Shown one piece after another: positions 11,816 to 22,721 of a DNA stretch of 64,000 bases (its first letter is position 1; each line of letters begins with the position of its first letter). The notes under the pieces were generated by a model. That model did not search any database and was not told where the DNA came from. It saw nothing but the letters and a program-made list of their open reading frames with translations. Source of the DNA: Poa pratensis. Taxonomy: Eukaryota; Streptophyta; Magnoliopsida; Poales; Poaceae. The stretch spans positions 141,437,733-141,501,732 of the forward strand of contig CAMZMU010000052.1 in NCBI GenBank assembly GCA_947311845.1. The letters are read 5' to 3'. The position numbers and the translations under genes were made by a program.

Positions 11816-12652
11816 GTGTCGGGAATTGGAATTGTGCCCTGTTCTGAAAGGATAGGTCACGCTGTGAGGGATATTGCACCTCAGATTGTGGAGCTGGTAA
11901 ACACTCAGGGTGAAGAAACAAATGAACCTTGGCTGAGGGGTTGGCCGAGAACAGATAGATTGAGTATCTTCCCTAGATTTCAGCACAGGAGGGCGAGCGA
12001 CGAATTCTTATCTGTGGATTTAGGTCTCGGATGCAGCTCGGCACCACACTGCCCAATTCCTTCGCGTGGTCGAAGACATGACAGTACACGGCGAGTTCCA
12101 CTTACGCCACGCTTTTTAGGGACGTACCAGGAGGCAGGACCCCCTCGGCAAGTTGCAGGTCACTCATGGGCCTCCCTCAAATGCAAATTTTTCGTGTGGC
12201 TGGCCTTGCAGCACCGAGTCTGGACTTCTGACTGACGTGCTCGACATGGCCTGCAGGAGAATCCATCGAAATGTTTCACCTGTCTCCAGGATGAGGATAG
12301 GTGCAGTAAGTGTATGCCCGTAAGACTGAGCTAGGTTTCAGAGGAAGGATGAGAAGCAATTCGACACTCTGGTCACACTGATCTGCTGGTCCCTCTCTTA
12401 GCAGTGAAACACATGAGCTTTTAACGGTGCTAACAGGCAATGCACGGTTTCAGGTTCTGGTCAGTAAAATCTCGGAGAAATTACAGCTTTGTCTTAGAGC
12501 CAGGGCAGGTGGCTAGATAGCATAGCGAGAGAGTAACCGCCTGTGTTGGGTCTTGGTGTGTAACCAGGCCTCTTGTTCGCAAGGTCCTCGGACTTCTGTA
12601 ATTATTATCTTCCATAAAAATATGGTAGCTAGGCGCACTCCCGAAAAAAAAA
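11816..12652 (+). mobile_element. Decayed L1-type LINE, 3' end
   Basis: The frame 11816-12235 ends in LKCKFFVWLALQHRVWTSD, the tryptophan-rich start of the zf-RVT domain that follows reverse transcriptase in plant L1 LINEs. A shifted frame continues with CFTCLQDED. The copy ends in a T-rich 3' UTR, a TATGGTAGCTAGGCGCACTC tail and an A9 run at about 12644-12652. It is riddled with frame changes. Confidence 0.65.
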
Positions 12653-12789
12653 GTTTACATCAGGCAACGCCTGAAAAAGAAGAGAAGCATAAAAGAAAGG
12701 CCTAAGTGTTGAATGATGTTGCCCGCTGCATAATTTGTTGTCAAAGTTTGGCCGATAGGTTGGATCAGAGGCGTATTTCTTCAGTGAGC

Positions 12790-13140
12790 CTGAGGATCAA
12801 TTGCTGCGGTATGACTTCGCTGTCAAAAACTCTTCTGATCCTAGATTGCCACAAGCAGCAAAGCAGATTGTCCACTGCTTGGAAGTTGGGTGAACCTTTT
12901 GCACATAATCTGAGAGGCAGCTGGATCTTGGGGCGGTGTCTGCTAGGTCAAGGTGTGTCCAAACCCCCTGGGCACTTTTGCAATGTAGAATTATATGATG
13001 AAAGGACTCTAGAACAGGGGTATGGTTGTGTGTGAGAGAAGTGGTCTGGAAAAGCAGAAGCTGGGGTTTGCGAAGTAACCATTCTGTGTGACATGATGGC
13101 CATTGGAGGCGAACAAAAGGGTGATATGCGGCAGTTTGAG
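12790..13140 (-). mobile_element. Decayed L1-type LINE fragment, opposite strand
   Basis: The minus-strand frame contains ESFHHIILHCKSAQGVWTHL and WTICFAACGNL, matching the Cys/His and Trp spacing of zf-RVT plus the segment after it. It is inverted relative to the neighbouring LINE remnant, so these are two insertions, or one copy rearranged. Confidence 0.6.
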
Positions 13141-13389
13141 AAGTTGCTCTCGAATGATTTCGTCTAAGAACGGGGGTTGCGAGTAGGGTTGCTATTTTCT
13201 TGCAACAACCAAAGGATCCCAATGTAGGTTTGACAAAACGTAAATATGACAATTTCATATGCAAAATTTTAAGTTCCATGGTTTAATTTATCTAAACCGC
13301 CACACATTTTTGGCTTTATAACATCGTTGGCACCAGTATAAATTAAAATTTACCTATCAAAAAGAAAGAAAACATCAATATATGTTCTG
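13141..13389. other. Short intergenic stretch
   Basis: AT-rich DNA between the LINE fragment and the CACTA terminus. I see nothing else here. Confidence 0.4.
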
Positions 13390-13500
13390 CACTAGTAGAA
13401 AAAACCCACTATTGATTACTGGCCTTCATCTTTTTCTTCATGTAAATACTGACCTTCTGGTCTGAGTCTCTCCCTCCCACAGCCAGTGGAACGTGTTCAA
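13390..13500. mobile_element. CACTA terminal inverted repeat, single end
   Basis: CACTAGTAGAAAAAACCC at 13390-13407 is a standard Triticeae CACTA terminus with the element extending to the right. I found no matching right terminus nearby. It is either a solo end or the left edge of an element that includes the neighbouring MATH-BTB gene. Confidence 0.6.
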
Positions 13501-14463
13501 TTAAGCCCTTGGGCGGAGTCGGCGGCGCCCGTTCGATACAAATTTGAGACATGCATCCTTGAGCTGTTTGCAGTGGTGCTGATCCGCCAAGTCCTGTGTG
13601 CTTTTTATGGTCTTGGAATCGATCTTTTTGCACAATTCTTTTTCGCATGTCAGCTTCAGCCTGTCCAGCCCGTACCTATCCGCCGCGACCAGTAAATGCT
13701 GCATCTCCGCTGCACTGTAGCCTCCTTTATCTTCGCACTGCGGCAGCGAGTCCACGTAGATATAGTGAAGCACCATCTTGAAAATCTTAGGCTCCATGTC
13801 GACGACGTCGAGGCATCGCATATCTTTCTCCGCCATCGGGCCAAATAGCAGCGCCATGAAGAAGGGCGATCGCGCGGCCAGGACGAACCTGTGTGCGCGA
13901 TACTCCTGGCCGCCGACGTTGAAGGTGACGTCCATGCATCTCTCGTCCCTGAGCATGAGCTCCAGGTGGCCAGGCAGATTTAGCGGCGGCTGCTTTGACT
14001 CATTGGTAACGGTGAGGACGCACATTATCGTGAAGCAGCCGTCCACGTGTTGCGACATCGATTCCAGCTTGGCCTTGTCGACGAATTTGGGATAGCCCCA
14101 ATTCACGTAACTGTAATTCCACGAAGAGAAGACGCGCTTCGACCAGTCTTCGCTCGCTACCTCCTCCTGGCCATTTTTCTCGAGCATGCTCAGCGTGAAT
14201 TTGGTGCTCACCTCATCATCGGGGGTGTCGTTCAGAAACCACAGGTAGCATGAGGCGTAACCGTCGTCGTCGTTGTGTCGGCCGCCTGGGTAGAACCTGA
14301 TCTCCCAATCGTAGCCGCCGACTTTGAAGACGGGCGAGCAAACGAACTCGCGAACGCCCATGCCCTTGAGCTGCAGGTAATTGCTTACCTCCATACTGAG
14401 AGTCGCGGTGTTCTCCTCGAAGCATCTGAACGACATGATCTCGGGTACGTTGTCCCCTGCCAT
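13501..14463 (-). CDS. MATH-BTB protein, CUL3 substrate adaptor, C-terminus shortened
   Basis: A single-exon frame of 320 codons from ATG 14463-14461 to a stop at 13501, as usual for the intronless grass MATH-BTB expansion. The MATH domain is at about residues 20-145 (FVCSPVFKVGGYDWEIRFYP, then NWGYPKF at its end). BTB/POZ is about 175-285 (CMDVTFNVGGQEYRAHRFVL, AARSPFF, HYIYVDSLP) and the start of BACK about 286-312 (LADQHHCKQLKDACLKF). Known: BTB binds CULLIN3 and MATH recruits the target for ubiquitination. Odd: after LKFVS the reading becomes GRRRLRPRA and stops, whereas family members usually continue some 40 residues. The change falls about 110 bp from a CACTA terminus, suggesting the 3' end was replaced. 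No internal stop or frameshift, so it may still be expressed. Confidence 0.8.
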   Translation of the reverse strand: MAGDNVPEIMSFRCFEENTATLSMEVSNYLQLKGMGVREFVCSPVFKVGGYDWEIRFYPGGRHNDDDGYASCYLWFLNDTPDDEVSTKFTLSMLEKNGQEEVASEDWSKRVFSSWNYSYVNWGYPKFVDKAKLESMSQHVDGCFTIMCVLTVTNESKQPPLNLPGHLELMLRDERCMDVTFNVGGQEYRAHRFVLAARSPFFMALLFGPMAEKDMRCLDVVDMEPKIFKMVLHYIYVDSLPQCEDKGGYSAAEMQHLLVAADRYGLDRLKLTCEKELCKKIDSKTIKSTQDLADQHHCKQLKDACLKFVSNGRRRLRPRA

Positions 14464-14504
14464 GGCAAGGTAAACGAGAAAACTCGAACGGGGTATGCAG
14501 GCGT

Positions 14505-14520
14505 CCTACCTTATATTTTA
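14505..14520 (-). promoter_or_regulatory. TATA-like element of the MATH-BTB gene
   Basis: On the minus strand TAAAATATAAGG lies about 45-55 bases upstream of the ATG. It leaves a very short leader, so this is only a candidate. Confidence 0.35.
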
Positions 14521-14544
14521 GAGAGAAAGCGAGAGATTGGAATC

Positions 14545-16760
14545 CTATGCACCTACGAGAGGACACTGTTGGCTTGACGGGTGTATCTATACCAATATAA
14601 AAAGAGCGAGAGGGGGCAGATCCAAATAATCCCGACCGTACAACCTTACGATCAAGGCACAAGATTAGTCCCGCGTTTAGCGGTAAAACAGTGTCCGTCA
14701 CACCCCCCACTAATCAATCCCCACCCCGCGGATTCTTTTTCCGTTCGTCATCACGCACTTCACGCAGCCTCCCTGCCACATCGCCGCCGCCCTGCACGCG
14801 AGCCCGCCTCCGCTGCACCCGCCGACCCTTACGATGGGGGATCGGGACTAGGACGAAGAAGCCCAGCTAGAGCAGCAGCCCTCTGCCGGAACCACCGCCT
14901 AATACTCATGCGAGGCGCCGCCGAAGTCGGCGAGCCCGACCGAACACGTGATCCGCGGCTGCCGACCATCATCGCTCACCCTCTACGCGGCCGGAGGCCG
15001 AGGCGGCGAGGCCGCTACCGGAGGACCGCAGCCACAGGTCCTCATGCTTGCCCCACCCATCGCGTCCCTCCAGAATCCCCAACGCAGCCCCTAGCTCCCT
15101 CTCAGCGTTACCCCCGACCATTCTTCGACTTCAGCCATGGCGCTACGTACCTGGCAGCGTCTCTCTCAAAACGTCTCCCCCAGGCTGTGATGCATTTACC
15201 CTACCCAGATCTTGAAGTTATAGTTATGTTGCTATTCTGAACTTGAGGTAAGATGTGCAATCTTTGCTGGTAGAAACCATCCCCATTCAAAAATCGAATC
15301 TGTGTGCTCTATCGCTAGCTGGTCCACAATTGTGTTATGCACCCTAATAATTTGATTTTTGTTTCAAATGTTATTACAGATCAACAACGTACATACATCT
15401 CCCCTGCAAAGCAATATCAGATAACTTTTTTTAATTTTCAGGTAAATCTAATTATGCCCGTATCGGTAGAGCCATACTATCCTTCACTTTGTCTCAACGA
15501 CACATAGTAACCCGTGATGTTCTCTTCTCCAGGCATACTCACATCCTATTTTATTTCTGTGGAAACCGTAGGAGTTAGGTGTCACGCCATGAATTGGATG
15601 GTAATACTTCTTTTTCAAAATTGCACATGGTTATTGGTTAGCATCACGGACCAATGTTTTATTTCTAAGGCCATTAGGGAGCACTTCCACTTGCCCACGT
15701 CTGACTTCTTTTCAGATCAACAATATCAAGAAGCACCTTGCTACTATTTTGGGTGATATGAATACTTCGTCTATCTATTATTGCTGCATGTTAATGTAGG
15801 TAGTTTTACATACGCTGTATATATTGCCTGATTTTGTGAATGGAGACCAGCATTACGAGAATATTGATCTTCAAAACTGTGGTTTAGCTATGCAATTGAA
15901 GTGTACTAATTCTTAAGAGAAAATCATTCTGATATTTTTGGCTTTAGTTCAAAGTGCGACAATTACTTCTCTGAAATAAGGGGTATTTGGTGGTTTTGGG
16001 TCAGATTTAGAGTTGAACATAGCCTTCTGCTTTACTCAATTTTATATCCCTTCATTCCGTTTTTATATGTGAAATGTTCTAAGTCGGGATGAATGATATT
16101 CAGTAGGACATATTTGGGAAGTCAAGATAGAATGCTGAAGCAATCTCGCTAAGATACCATTTTAGACTGCTTGATGGATATCAACAAGCACATCAAAGTT
16201 AGGTTGTTCCTTAATACTTCCTCTGTAATACTCTGAAATCTTCTGGAACATGCCCATTCTCCTATTTATGTATCTTGTTTCTCTTACATAAGGGATTAAG
16301 AGGAAAAAAAACTGAAAGTGTATTGCATAGTGTTTTATTCGGTTTCAACCTTCTTGAATTATAAAAGGTGTTTAGGTTCATTTGTATAGATTTCCATACT
16401 TGTATATAATTTTCACACTATTTTCTGAATTAGGAAGAATTGTACATTTATAAAATATGTGCTAGCAAATTTTAGTTTGTTTATATTAGTCAATACGTAT
16501 ACAAGATTCTAATGTTAAGTAGTTCATCGCCACCAGTGTGATTCTAAGCCTCATATTGATTCAATCTCTATTTATGCTTTTAACTAAAATAAGCGAATAT
16601 ATATTCATAAGGTTATACGTGCAATACATTCATAAGGTGATACGTGCATTGCACGGGCATGATTACTAGTTCTCGAAAAGGCAGAGAGCTCTCGCCCCCG
16701 ACCCCCTCCTCCCCTCCCGCGTCCGCTATGCACCTACGAGAGGACACTGTTGGCTTGACG
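14545..16760. repeat. Perfect 35-bp direct repeats flanking a Helitron
   Basis: Identical 35-bp copies lie at 14545-14579 and 16726-16760 (both begin CTATGCACCTACGAGAGG). With the Helitron removed they would be 61 bp apart, so the duplication predates or is independent of the Helitron. They mark the junction between the MATH-BTB upstream region and the NLR fragment. Confidence 0.9.
14586..16669 (+). mobile_element. Non-autonomous Helitron, 2.08 kb, complete
   Basis: It begins TCTATACCAATATAAAAAG right after A14585 and ends ...CGTGC-ATT-GCACG hairpin (16643-16655), eleven spacer bases, CTAG (16666-16669), then T16670. That is the expected A|T target with no duplication. It carries a GC-rich, exon-like block at 14700-15230. 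The long frame through it starts at the element edge and has no recognisable domain, and the rest is AT-rich. No Rep/helicase. Confidence 0.85.
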
Positions 16761-16784
16761 AGTTCATGGCTATGCACTAATCTC

Positions 16785-18490
16785 ACGGTTAAATGTTTGG
16801 AAACACTTTGTCTAGATGGTGTATCTTGGAAAAATCTTCCACCTTTGGGAGAGATGTGGATGGTTAATGAGCGTGGTGAAGAGCACCAGGGTTGTAGTAT
16901 CCAAGGTTTTGGTTCCCGAATATTTTTTTTTCCCGAGGGGGCTCGGGATTCCCGGTTACCGCGGTAACCAAGAAATCCCGGATGGTTACCGGACGAATTT
17001 AAAAAACAAATTTCGAATTCAAATTTGCTCAGAAAGGCTTATTAAAGCTGCAAACTGCAGTTTAACGTATCTGTGAACGCAGCGCAGTGGTCAAGCTTAA
17101 GTGACGTCCCGTGCGCACGCAACAGGTCTCTGGTTCGATCCTTGGTTCACATATTTTTGCATAATTATGGAGATTAAACTTACAGAGTTTATAAACTTGT
17201 TTTAATGGTCAAAAAATAAAAACGAGCGCAGAACTCGAACTCGCAACCTGAAGAGAAGAGAAGCTGGTCCCTGCCACCGGGCTACGACGTCAGTACTGTC
17301 TATATTTTTAGAGGATATAGTATATGTACCGAGTTTTCGAGTTCAAATTCAAAAAATTCAAAAAAAATCGGGATTTTTTGACCGGTAAGCACCTTTCCCG
17401 TGGGTGCTCGGGAAACTCGGTTACCGCCCGGTAACTCGAAATCCCGAGCGGTAACCAAAACCTTGGTAGTATCTCACCTCCAACCTTTCATAACTTGAAA
17501 AGGCTACAATTGAGTAACATATCTTGGTTAAAAAAATGGGTTGAAAATGACGCTTGGCCTTTGTTTTCTCGCTTGAAAGTGCTCATCGTTAGAGATTGCC
17601 CTGAATTCGTCGAGTTGCCGTTTCCAAGTCTTACTTGCTACGAAGCACATGGCAAGGACGAAATGCCTTGGTTTCCTAGGCTACATGAGCTCATCATTGA
17701 AAACTGCCCAAAACTAGCTTCGGTGCCTCCTATCCCTTGGCGAAAGGGTCCTCCATGCTCTGCTAGGATCTTAGGCGTGGGATCGGGTATCAAGAAGCTG
17801 GTTTACCCAACAAAGTAAAGATCATAATTGGGCCTGGAAATTGTGGGAGAGGATGGTCAAGGTGATGCGTTGTTGTGGAATTGTTTGAGATTCTGTAATA
17901 ATCTAACTAATACAGAAGACTTGTACGTTACAAACTTCCCTCCCCTACCACTGGCTCACTTCCATGTGCTAACATCTCTGAAAAATATCAGAATCGATAG
18001 ATGTGATAGGAGCGGGGAAGAACTGACAGTGCTACTCTCTTTCCTTCCAAACCTCACAACTTTGTCAATTTGGTACTGTCAGGATATAACCGGGCTGGGT
18101 GTGTCTGGGCATGTAAAAACTACATCTGGAAAGCAGCGGCAACAGCAGACAAGAGGAGAGGAGGAAATAATAACAGCATCGGCAGCAGGACAAGGACTGC
18201 TCCTCTTGCCTCCCCATCTACAAGAGTTAGGAATTTACTTTTACCCAAAGATAAGCCTAATCTCCAGCCCACCACATGACGACCACGCAGCAGGAGAAGG
18301 AAGCGCAGGTGGGCTCCAAGGTCTCTGCTCCCTCCGCTCCTTGTGGATATCTGATTGCCCGAGTTGCTCTCCTCGTATTCATCCTCCTCTTTATTCCCTT
18401 TCCCGACCTGCCTGCAAAACCTCACCCTTGATGGCGTGAAGCACATGGAGACGCTGCAAGCCCTCACCTCTCTCACCGAATTAACCCCGC
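16785..18490 (+). pseudogene. NLR (CC-NBS-LRR type) pseudogene, LRR end only
   Basis: The frame holds leucine-rich repeats of the grass RGA/RPM1-like type: ETLCLDGVSWKNLPPLGEM, RLQLSNISWLKKWVENDAWP, FSRLKVLIVRDCPEFVELP, RLHELIIENCPKLASVPPIP, then further repeats to about 18480. The coiled-coil and NB-ARC parts are absent, so this is the 3' part of an intracellular immune-receptor gene. Breaks: a MITE at 16902-17465, whose removal restores the frame through G-C-S-I-S-P-P; in-frame TAA codons at 17816 and 17825; and a one-base loss at about 18358-18360 shifting D-C-P-E-L-L. Similarity ends at about 18490. The two stops are substitutions, so unlike other genes here this copy is truly non-functional. 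Confidence 0.8.
16902..17465. mobile_element. hAT-type MITE inside the NLR fragment
   Basis: 564 bp with terminal inverted repeats CAAGGTTTTGGTT / AACCAAAACCTTG and a perfect 8-bp target duplication GTAGTATC (16894-16901 and 17466-17473), diagnostic for hAT. Inner inverted arms carry GGTTACCG and CTCGGGA motifs. It encodes nothing recognisable. Two tRNA-like promoter-box stretches lie inside (17075-17150 plus, 17222-17290 minus). Confidence 0.85.
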
Positions 18491-18920
18491 TTGGATTGCG
18501 GGTAATTGGACCGGAATCGGGCGGACATATTTTACGGACCTTGGAACGTCCGTAATTTAACACTAGCATCCGCCCGTATTTCACGGAGGGGAAAGCTAAA
18601 TGGTGATCCAAGCGCGCCTCCAAGGCCACGGCTTATGGGCTCTCCTCGCCCACGGTCCTCCTAATTTTATAAAATGGTCCTTCTAATTTTATAAAAATGG
18701 TCCTCCAGGGGGACCATTTTGTAAAATTAATATTACTCCAGGGGGTTTTCTGAAAATTTACCGTCCAAAACGGGCTGACAAGTGGGGCCAGTGACCTGCG
18801 TGCACGCACTTGTCGAGTTGTGTGACCAAATAATCACATTCTGAAGAAGTGTGACTTAAATGCACATTAACGTCGAGTTGTGTGACCGCGGGTGCCATTA
18901 ACTCTTTTTATTTGCATGGT
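18491..18920. other. Non-coding stretch after the NLR fragment
   Basis: Contains small repeated phrases (ATGGTCCTCC and TGGTCCTTCT at 18650-18720; GTCGAGTTGTGTGACC at 18812 and 18872). No gene seen. Confidence 0.4.
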
Positions 18921-21900
18921 TCAACAAACTTACTGTTGATTCACCCAACTAACTCGCTTGTTTGAATATGCTGTGCAGGGTTCTCCACGGATTTGTGTAT
19001 TTTTCTAGCCTCCTAGATTGATCTCTCCATCGAAGCACGGTTTCCGGGTGCTAGCGGCAAGCATTGACTGTCTCAGTTTGTATCTCCATCCTGCACGTGA
19101 AACTGGTTAGTACACGCATATGGTTAACCAATCAGTAGTGTCATAGTTCCCGCACTCTTTGAAAAAAGATAATGTTGTTTGTTCACCTGCATACTGTTGT
19201 TTTGATTACCTGGAGCAAATTTCCTTTAAATGTGTCCTTCAATTTTGAGACAAATTCATGTGTTTTATGAACTGCTCTGTACTGGACCTCAGTTTTAACA
19301 AGTCCTTGCCTGAATCTATTCACAGTTCCCACCATTAACCTCTACTCACTTCGTTCGGAAAAGGATGTCACAAAAATGAACTATAGATAGACCATTTTTG
19401 TGACATCCTTTTCTGAAAGTTTATTTTTGTGACATCATTTTTCCAAACGGAGGGGGTATTATTTTTCCTTATCCCACACACTACAAATCATTCTTTCCCC
19501 AATTTATCTTGTTAATGCAAAAAGTCTAAACAGTGTATGTTCATAATACCGTGCAGCCCAGCCACGGAGTTGTAAATTCTACCGTCTTTGTAGAATTCTC
19601 TGCATTCACGCTCTGCTCCAATCGTCATAGCCTTGATATGGTATGTGTTTGTACAATTACAGTTTCGCATTTCCACACGTCAAGCCATTATTTTTCGAGA
19701 AAACGCAAAATCAAGTTAATACCTTCTCGTTTGGCTTACCTCTATACTGGATAATCTGGTGTCTGAGAAAAAAAATTAACATACTATGCAGGGCTCTGGG
19801 AGTTAAATAATCTTTTAGCCTCGTAGATTTCGCTCCATCCATGTACAGACGGCACATGCGGGTCATGTGTGGTATCGTCATCCAATAGATAAAATCGATA
19901 TCTGGTAAGTATGTGTAAATGACTCACCTTATACCATACCAAATTTCCGTTCCCAAATGTTTTTTTCTATTTAATGCCTAGATGTTCGAGGCTTTCAGCA
20001 AACACGTTAAAATATACTGTCCTATGAAATATCAAGAAAACTGAAATGATTCTCGCCTAATACTATTTCGGAGTTTCTCTGTTTTCCTATGTGGACGAGA
20101 TTTATGAAACACTTAACACTTTTTCTATCTTGTGCAGGTATTCGTCTAGATAAGTTCCATTTACATTGTGGATAAAGACTTGGTGGTTCACTGTGAGGGT
20201 CAGATCACCAATGCATAACGGTGGAAGAAATGAGACTCGGTTATTTGCTACTGAAATTAAGGTTTGTATTTTATTTACAGTGTGGTTTTACATTGATGCC
20301 GTATACAAGGTTATCTTGCATTCGTCAGAATAGTTTCTTAATGTAATTTAATGAATTACAGGAACTTCGAAGAATACCCACCATAGTAGCGCTTGTGCAG
20401 AGCCAGTTCAGATCTTGGGCGATCATTAGCTGGTATGCCCAACGTTCTTCCTTTGATCTGTATTAAGCGTAAAAATCATTCATTGTTTTTTGTTTAATTG
20501 GTTTCAACAAACTTGCAGTCGTTTCATCCAAATAACTCGCTTGTTTTAATCTGCTGTGCAGGGTTCACCATGGATTTGTATATTCTACTAGCTACCTAGA
20601 TTGCTCTCACCACCGAAGCATGGTCTCCCGTTGCCACTTGCCAGCGACAAGCATGACGGTCTCAGTTTGTATCTTCATCCTGCACATAAAACTAGTTAGT
20701 ACACACATATGATTAACCAACCAGTACTGCCTTAGTTCCTACATGCTGCTTAGAATAAAATAGTGTTGTTTGTTCATCTGCATGACGTTGTTCTGAATAC
20801 CTGGAGCAGATTGCGCTTCATGCGGTGTTAATTTTTTGAGACAAATTCATGTGTTCTCATGGACTGCTGTGTACTAGAGTTCAGTTTAAAAAAGTCCTTG
20901 CCTGAATCCATCCACAGTTCCACCAGTAACCTCTATTATTATTCCTTGTCCCACACACCACAAATCATTATTCCCAGTTTATCTTGTTAATGCAAAAGTC
21001 TAAACAGTGTATGTTCATAATACCGTGCAGGCCCAGCCATGGAGTTGTAAATTCTACCATCTTTGTAGAATTGTCTGCATTCACGCACTGCTCCAATCGT
21101 CATAGCCTTGATATGGTATGTGTATATAAGATCACAGTTTCATACACACATCAAGTTAATATTTTTCGAGAAAATGCAAAATCAAGTTAATATTTTCTCG
21201 TTTGGTTTACATCTATACTGGATAATCTGATGTCTGAGCAAAGTTTTTTAATATACTATGCAGGGCTCTATCTTGGAGTTAAATAATCTTTTAGCCTTGT
21301 AGATTTCGCTCCATCCATGTACAGGCGTCGCATGCAGGTCATGTGTGGTATCGTCATCCAATAGAGAAATCGATAATTCTGGTAAGTATGTGTAAATGAC
21401 TCACGTTATACCAATGCAAATTGCCGATTCCTAGATGTTTTTTTCTACTTGATGCCTAGATGTTCGAGGCTTCCAGCAAACACATTAAGTATACTGTCCT
21501 AAGAAATATCAAGAAAACTGAAATGATTCTCGCCTAATACTATTTTGGAGTTTCTCTGTCTTCCTCTGTGGACAAGATTTGTGACACACTTAACACTTTT
21601 TCTATCTTTTGCAGGTATTCGTCTAGATAAGTTCCATTTACATTGTGGTCGTCACTCATAAAGACTTGGTTGTGCACTGTGAGGGTCAGATCACCCATGC
21701 ATAATGGTGGAAGAAATGAGACTCGGTTATTTGCTACTGAAATTAAGGTTCATATTTTATTTACAGTGCGGTTCTACATTGGAACCGTATACAAAGTTTT
21801 CTTGCATTCGTCACAATATTTCTTAATGTAATTTAATGAATTGCAGGAACTGACAAGAATACCCACCATAGTAGTGCTTGTGCAGAGCCAATTCAGATCT

Positions 21901-21948
21901 TGAGCTATCATTAGCTGGTATGCCCAACGTTCTTCCTTTGATCCGTAT
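18921..21948 (+). repeat. ~1.5-kb tandem direct duplication with exon-like blocks
   Basis: Unit 1 is about 18921-20463 and unit 2 about 20504-21948, collinear throughout at an estimated 85-90% identity. Each unit repeats the same series of splice-like borders: TGTGCAG|GGTTC; GTGCAG|(G)CCCAGCCA...GATATG|GTATGTG; TTTGCAG|GTATTCGTCTAG (TTGTGCAG in unit 1)...ATTAAG|GT; and CAG|GAACT...AGCTG|GTATGCC. The blocks contain stops or are tiny, so if transcribed this is a non-coding RNA or a multi-intron 3' UTR, perhaps of the adjoining NLR. I recognise no protein. Confidence 0.7.
19345..19456. mobile_element. Stowaway-like MITE in duplication unit 1
   Basis: 112 bp, from CTCACTTCGTTCGGAAAAGG to a CGGAGGGGG end, with TA duplications at 19343-19344 and 19457-19458. 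Unit 2 keeps the empty site (AACCTCTATTATTATTCC), so the borders are certain. Internal ATGTCACAAAAATGAA is repeated in inverted form. Confidence 0.9.
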
Positions 21949-22721
21949 GTAAGAATAAACAATGACTTGCGTAATTATTTTAAGTTTCAAATTTTCAGAC
22001 TCAACTATGCTCCAGGTGTTGTTAGTTGATATGGCCATTGGCCTGTGGTACAACTTTGAGAATCAGCAACACAATCAGGACATGTTTGTAAAGGTACAAT
22101 TGGTGCCTTCATCGGAAGGTTAGCTAAACTTTCTGGAATTCATGATCGCTTTCGCTACGATAGATTGTATTCAATGTGCAAATGTCAAACTGTTAATCCT
22201 CATGACACCTTGGTTAAGAGAATTTTCTGCTTTCTTGATAAGCTGGTAGTCTAGCTTCTGAGCACAATTACATTTTCTGTATTCATTGCCAATTTGCCAC
22301 ATTAAATGAAATAATCTAAGAGAGAGAGTTGAGTGGATACATATAGTCATAAAGATAAAGAACACTTGTTGTTAGGTGATTGATGAACACTGATTGCAAT
22401 AGAAGACTTGAGCTTGCTAAATTTTATTCGTAAACCCCCGGGAGTTAATTATGTTGAAGTTGATTTTTTCCGATTGATCCGGAATATTTGATGTCCCAAC
22501 AATGCCAAAATCAGAGCAGATTTCATGAGCCTTGATTATTGCAATCTGAATATTTAGTGTGTATTGTTAAGTTTGATGTTCCTCTAGTCTGAAGTTTCTC
22601 AAAGCCAGTCATTCATCTTGCGTAACGCACTTTTTTCCAGCCTCTCTGACACTCGGCATTGCATACCTTTAGTACACATCCAATTCCAAGAAATTAAACC
22701 ATTTCTTCCATGTGTTCACAC
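21949..22721 (+). other. Non-coding stretch
   Basis: AT-rich. It contains one more exon-like block (about 22000-22095, ending TTTGTAAAG|GTACAATT) that may belong to the same transcript as the duplication. No protein recognised. Confidence 0.35.

Noticed and set aside
14581..15240. A 219-codon frame in the Helitron
   Set aside because: It starts at the Helitron edge and crosses captured GC-rich and AT-rich DNA without a domain. Its length is a GC effect.
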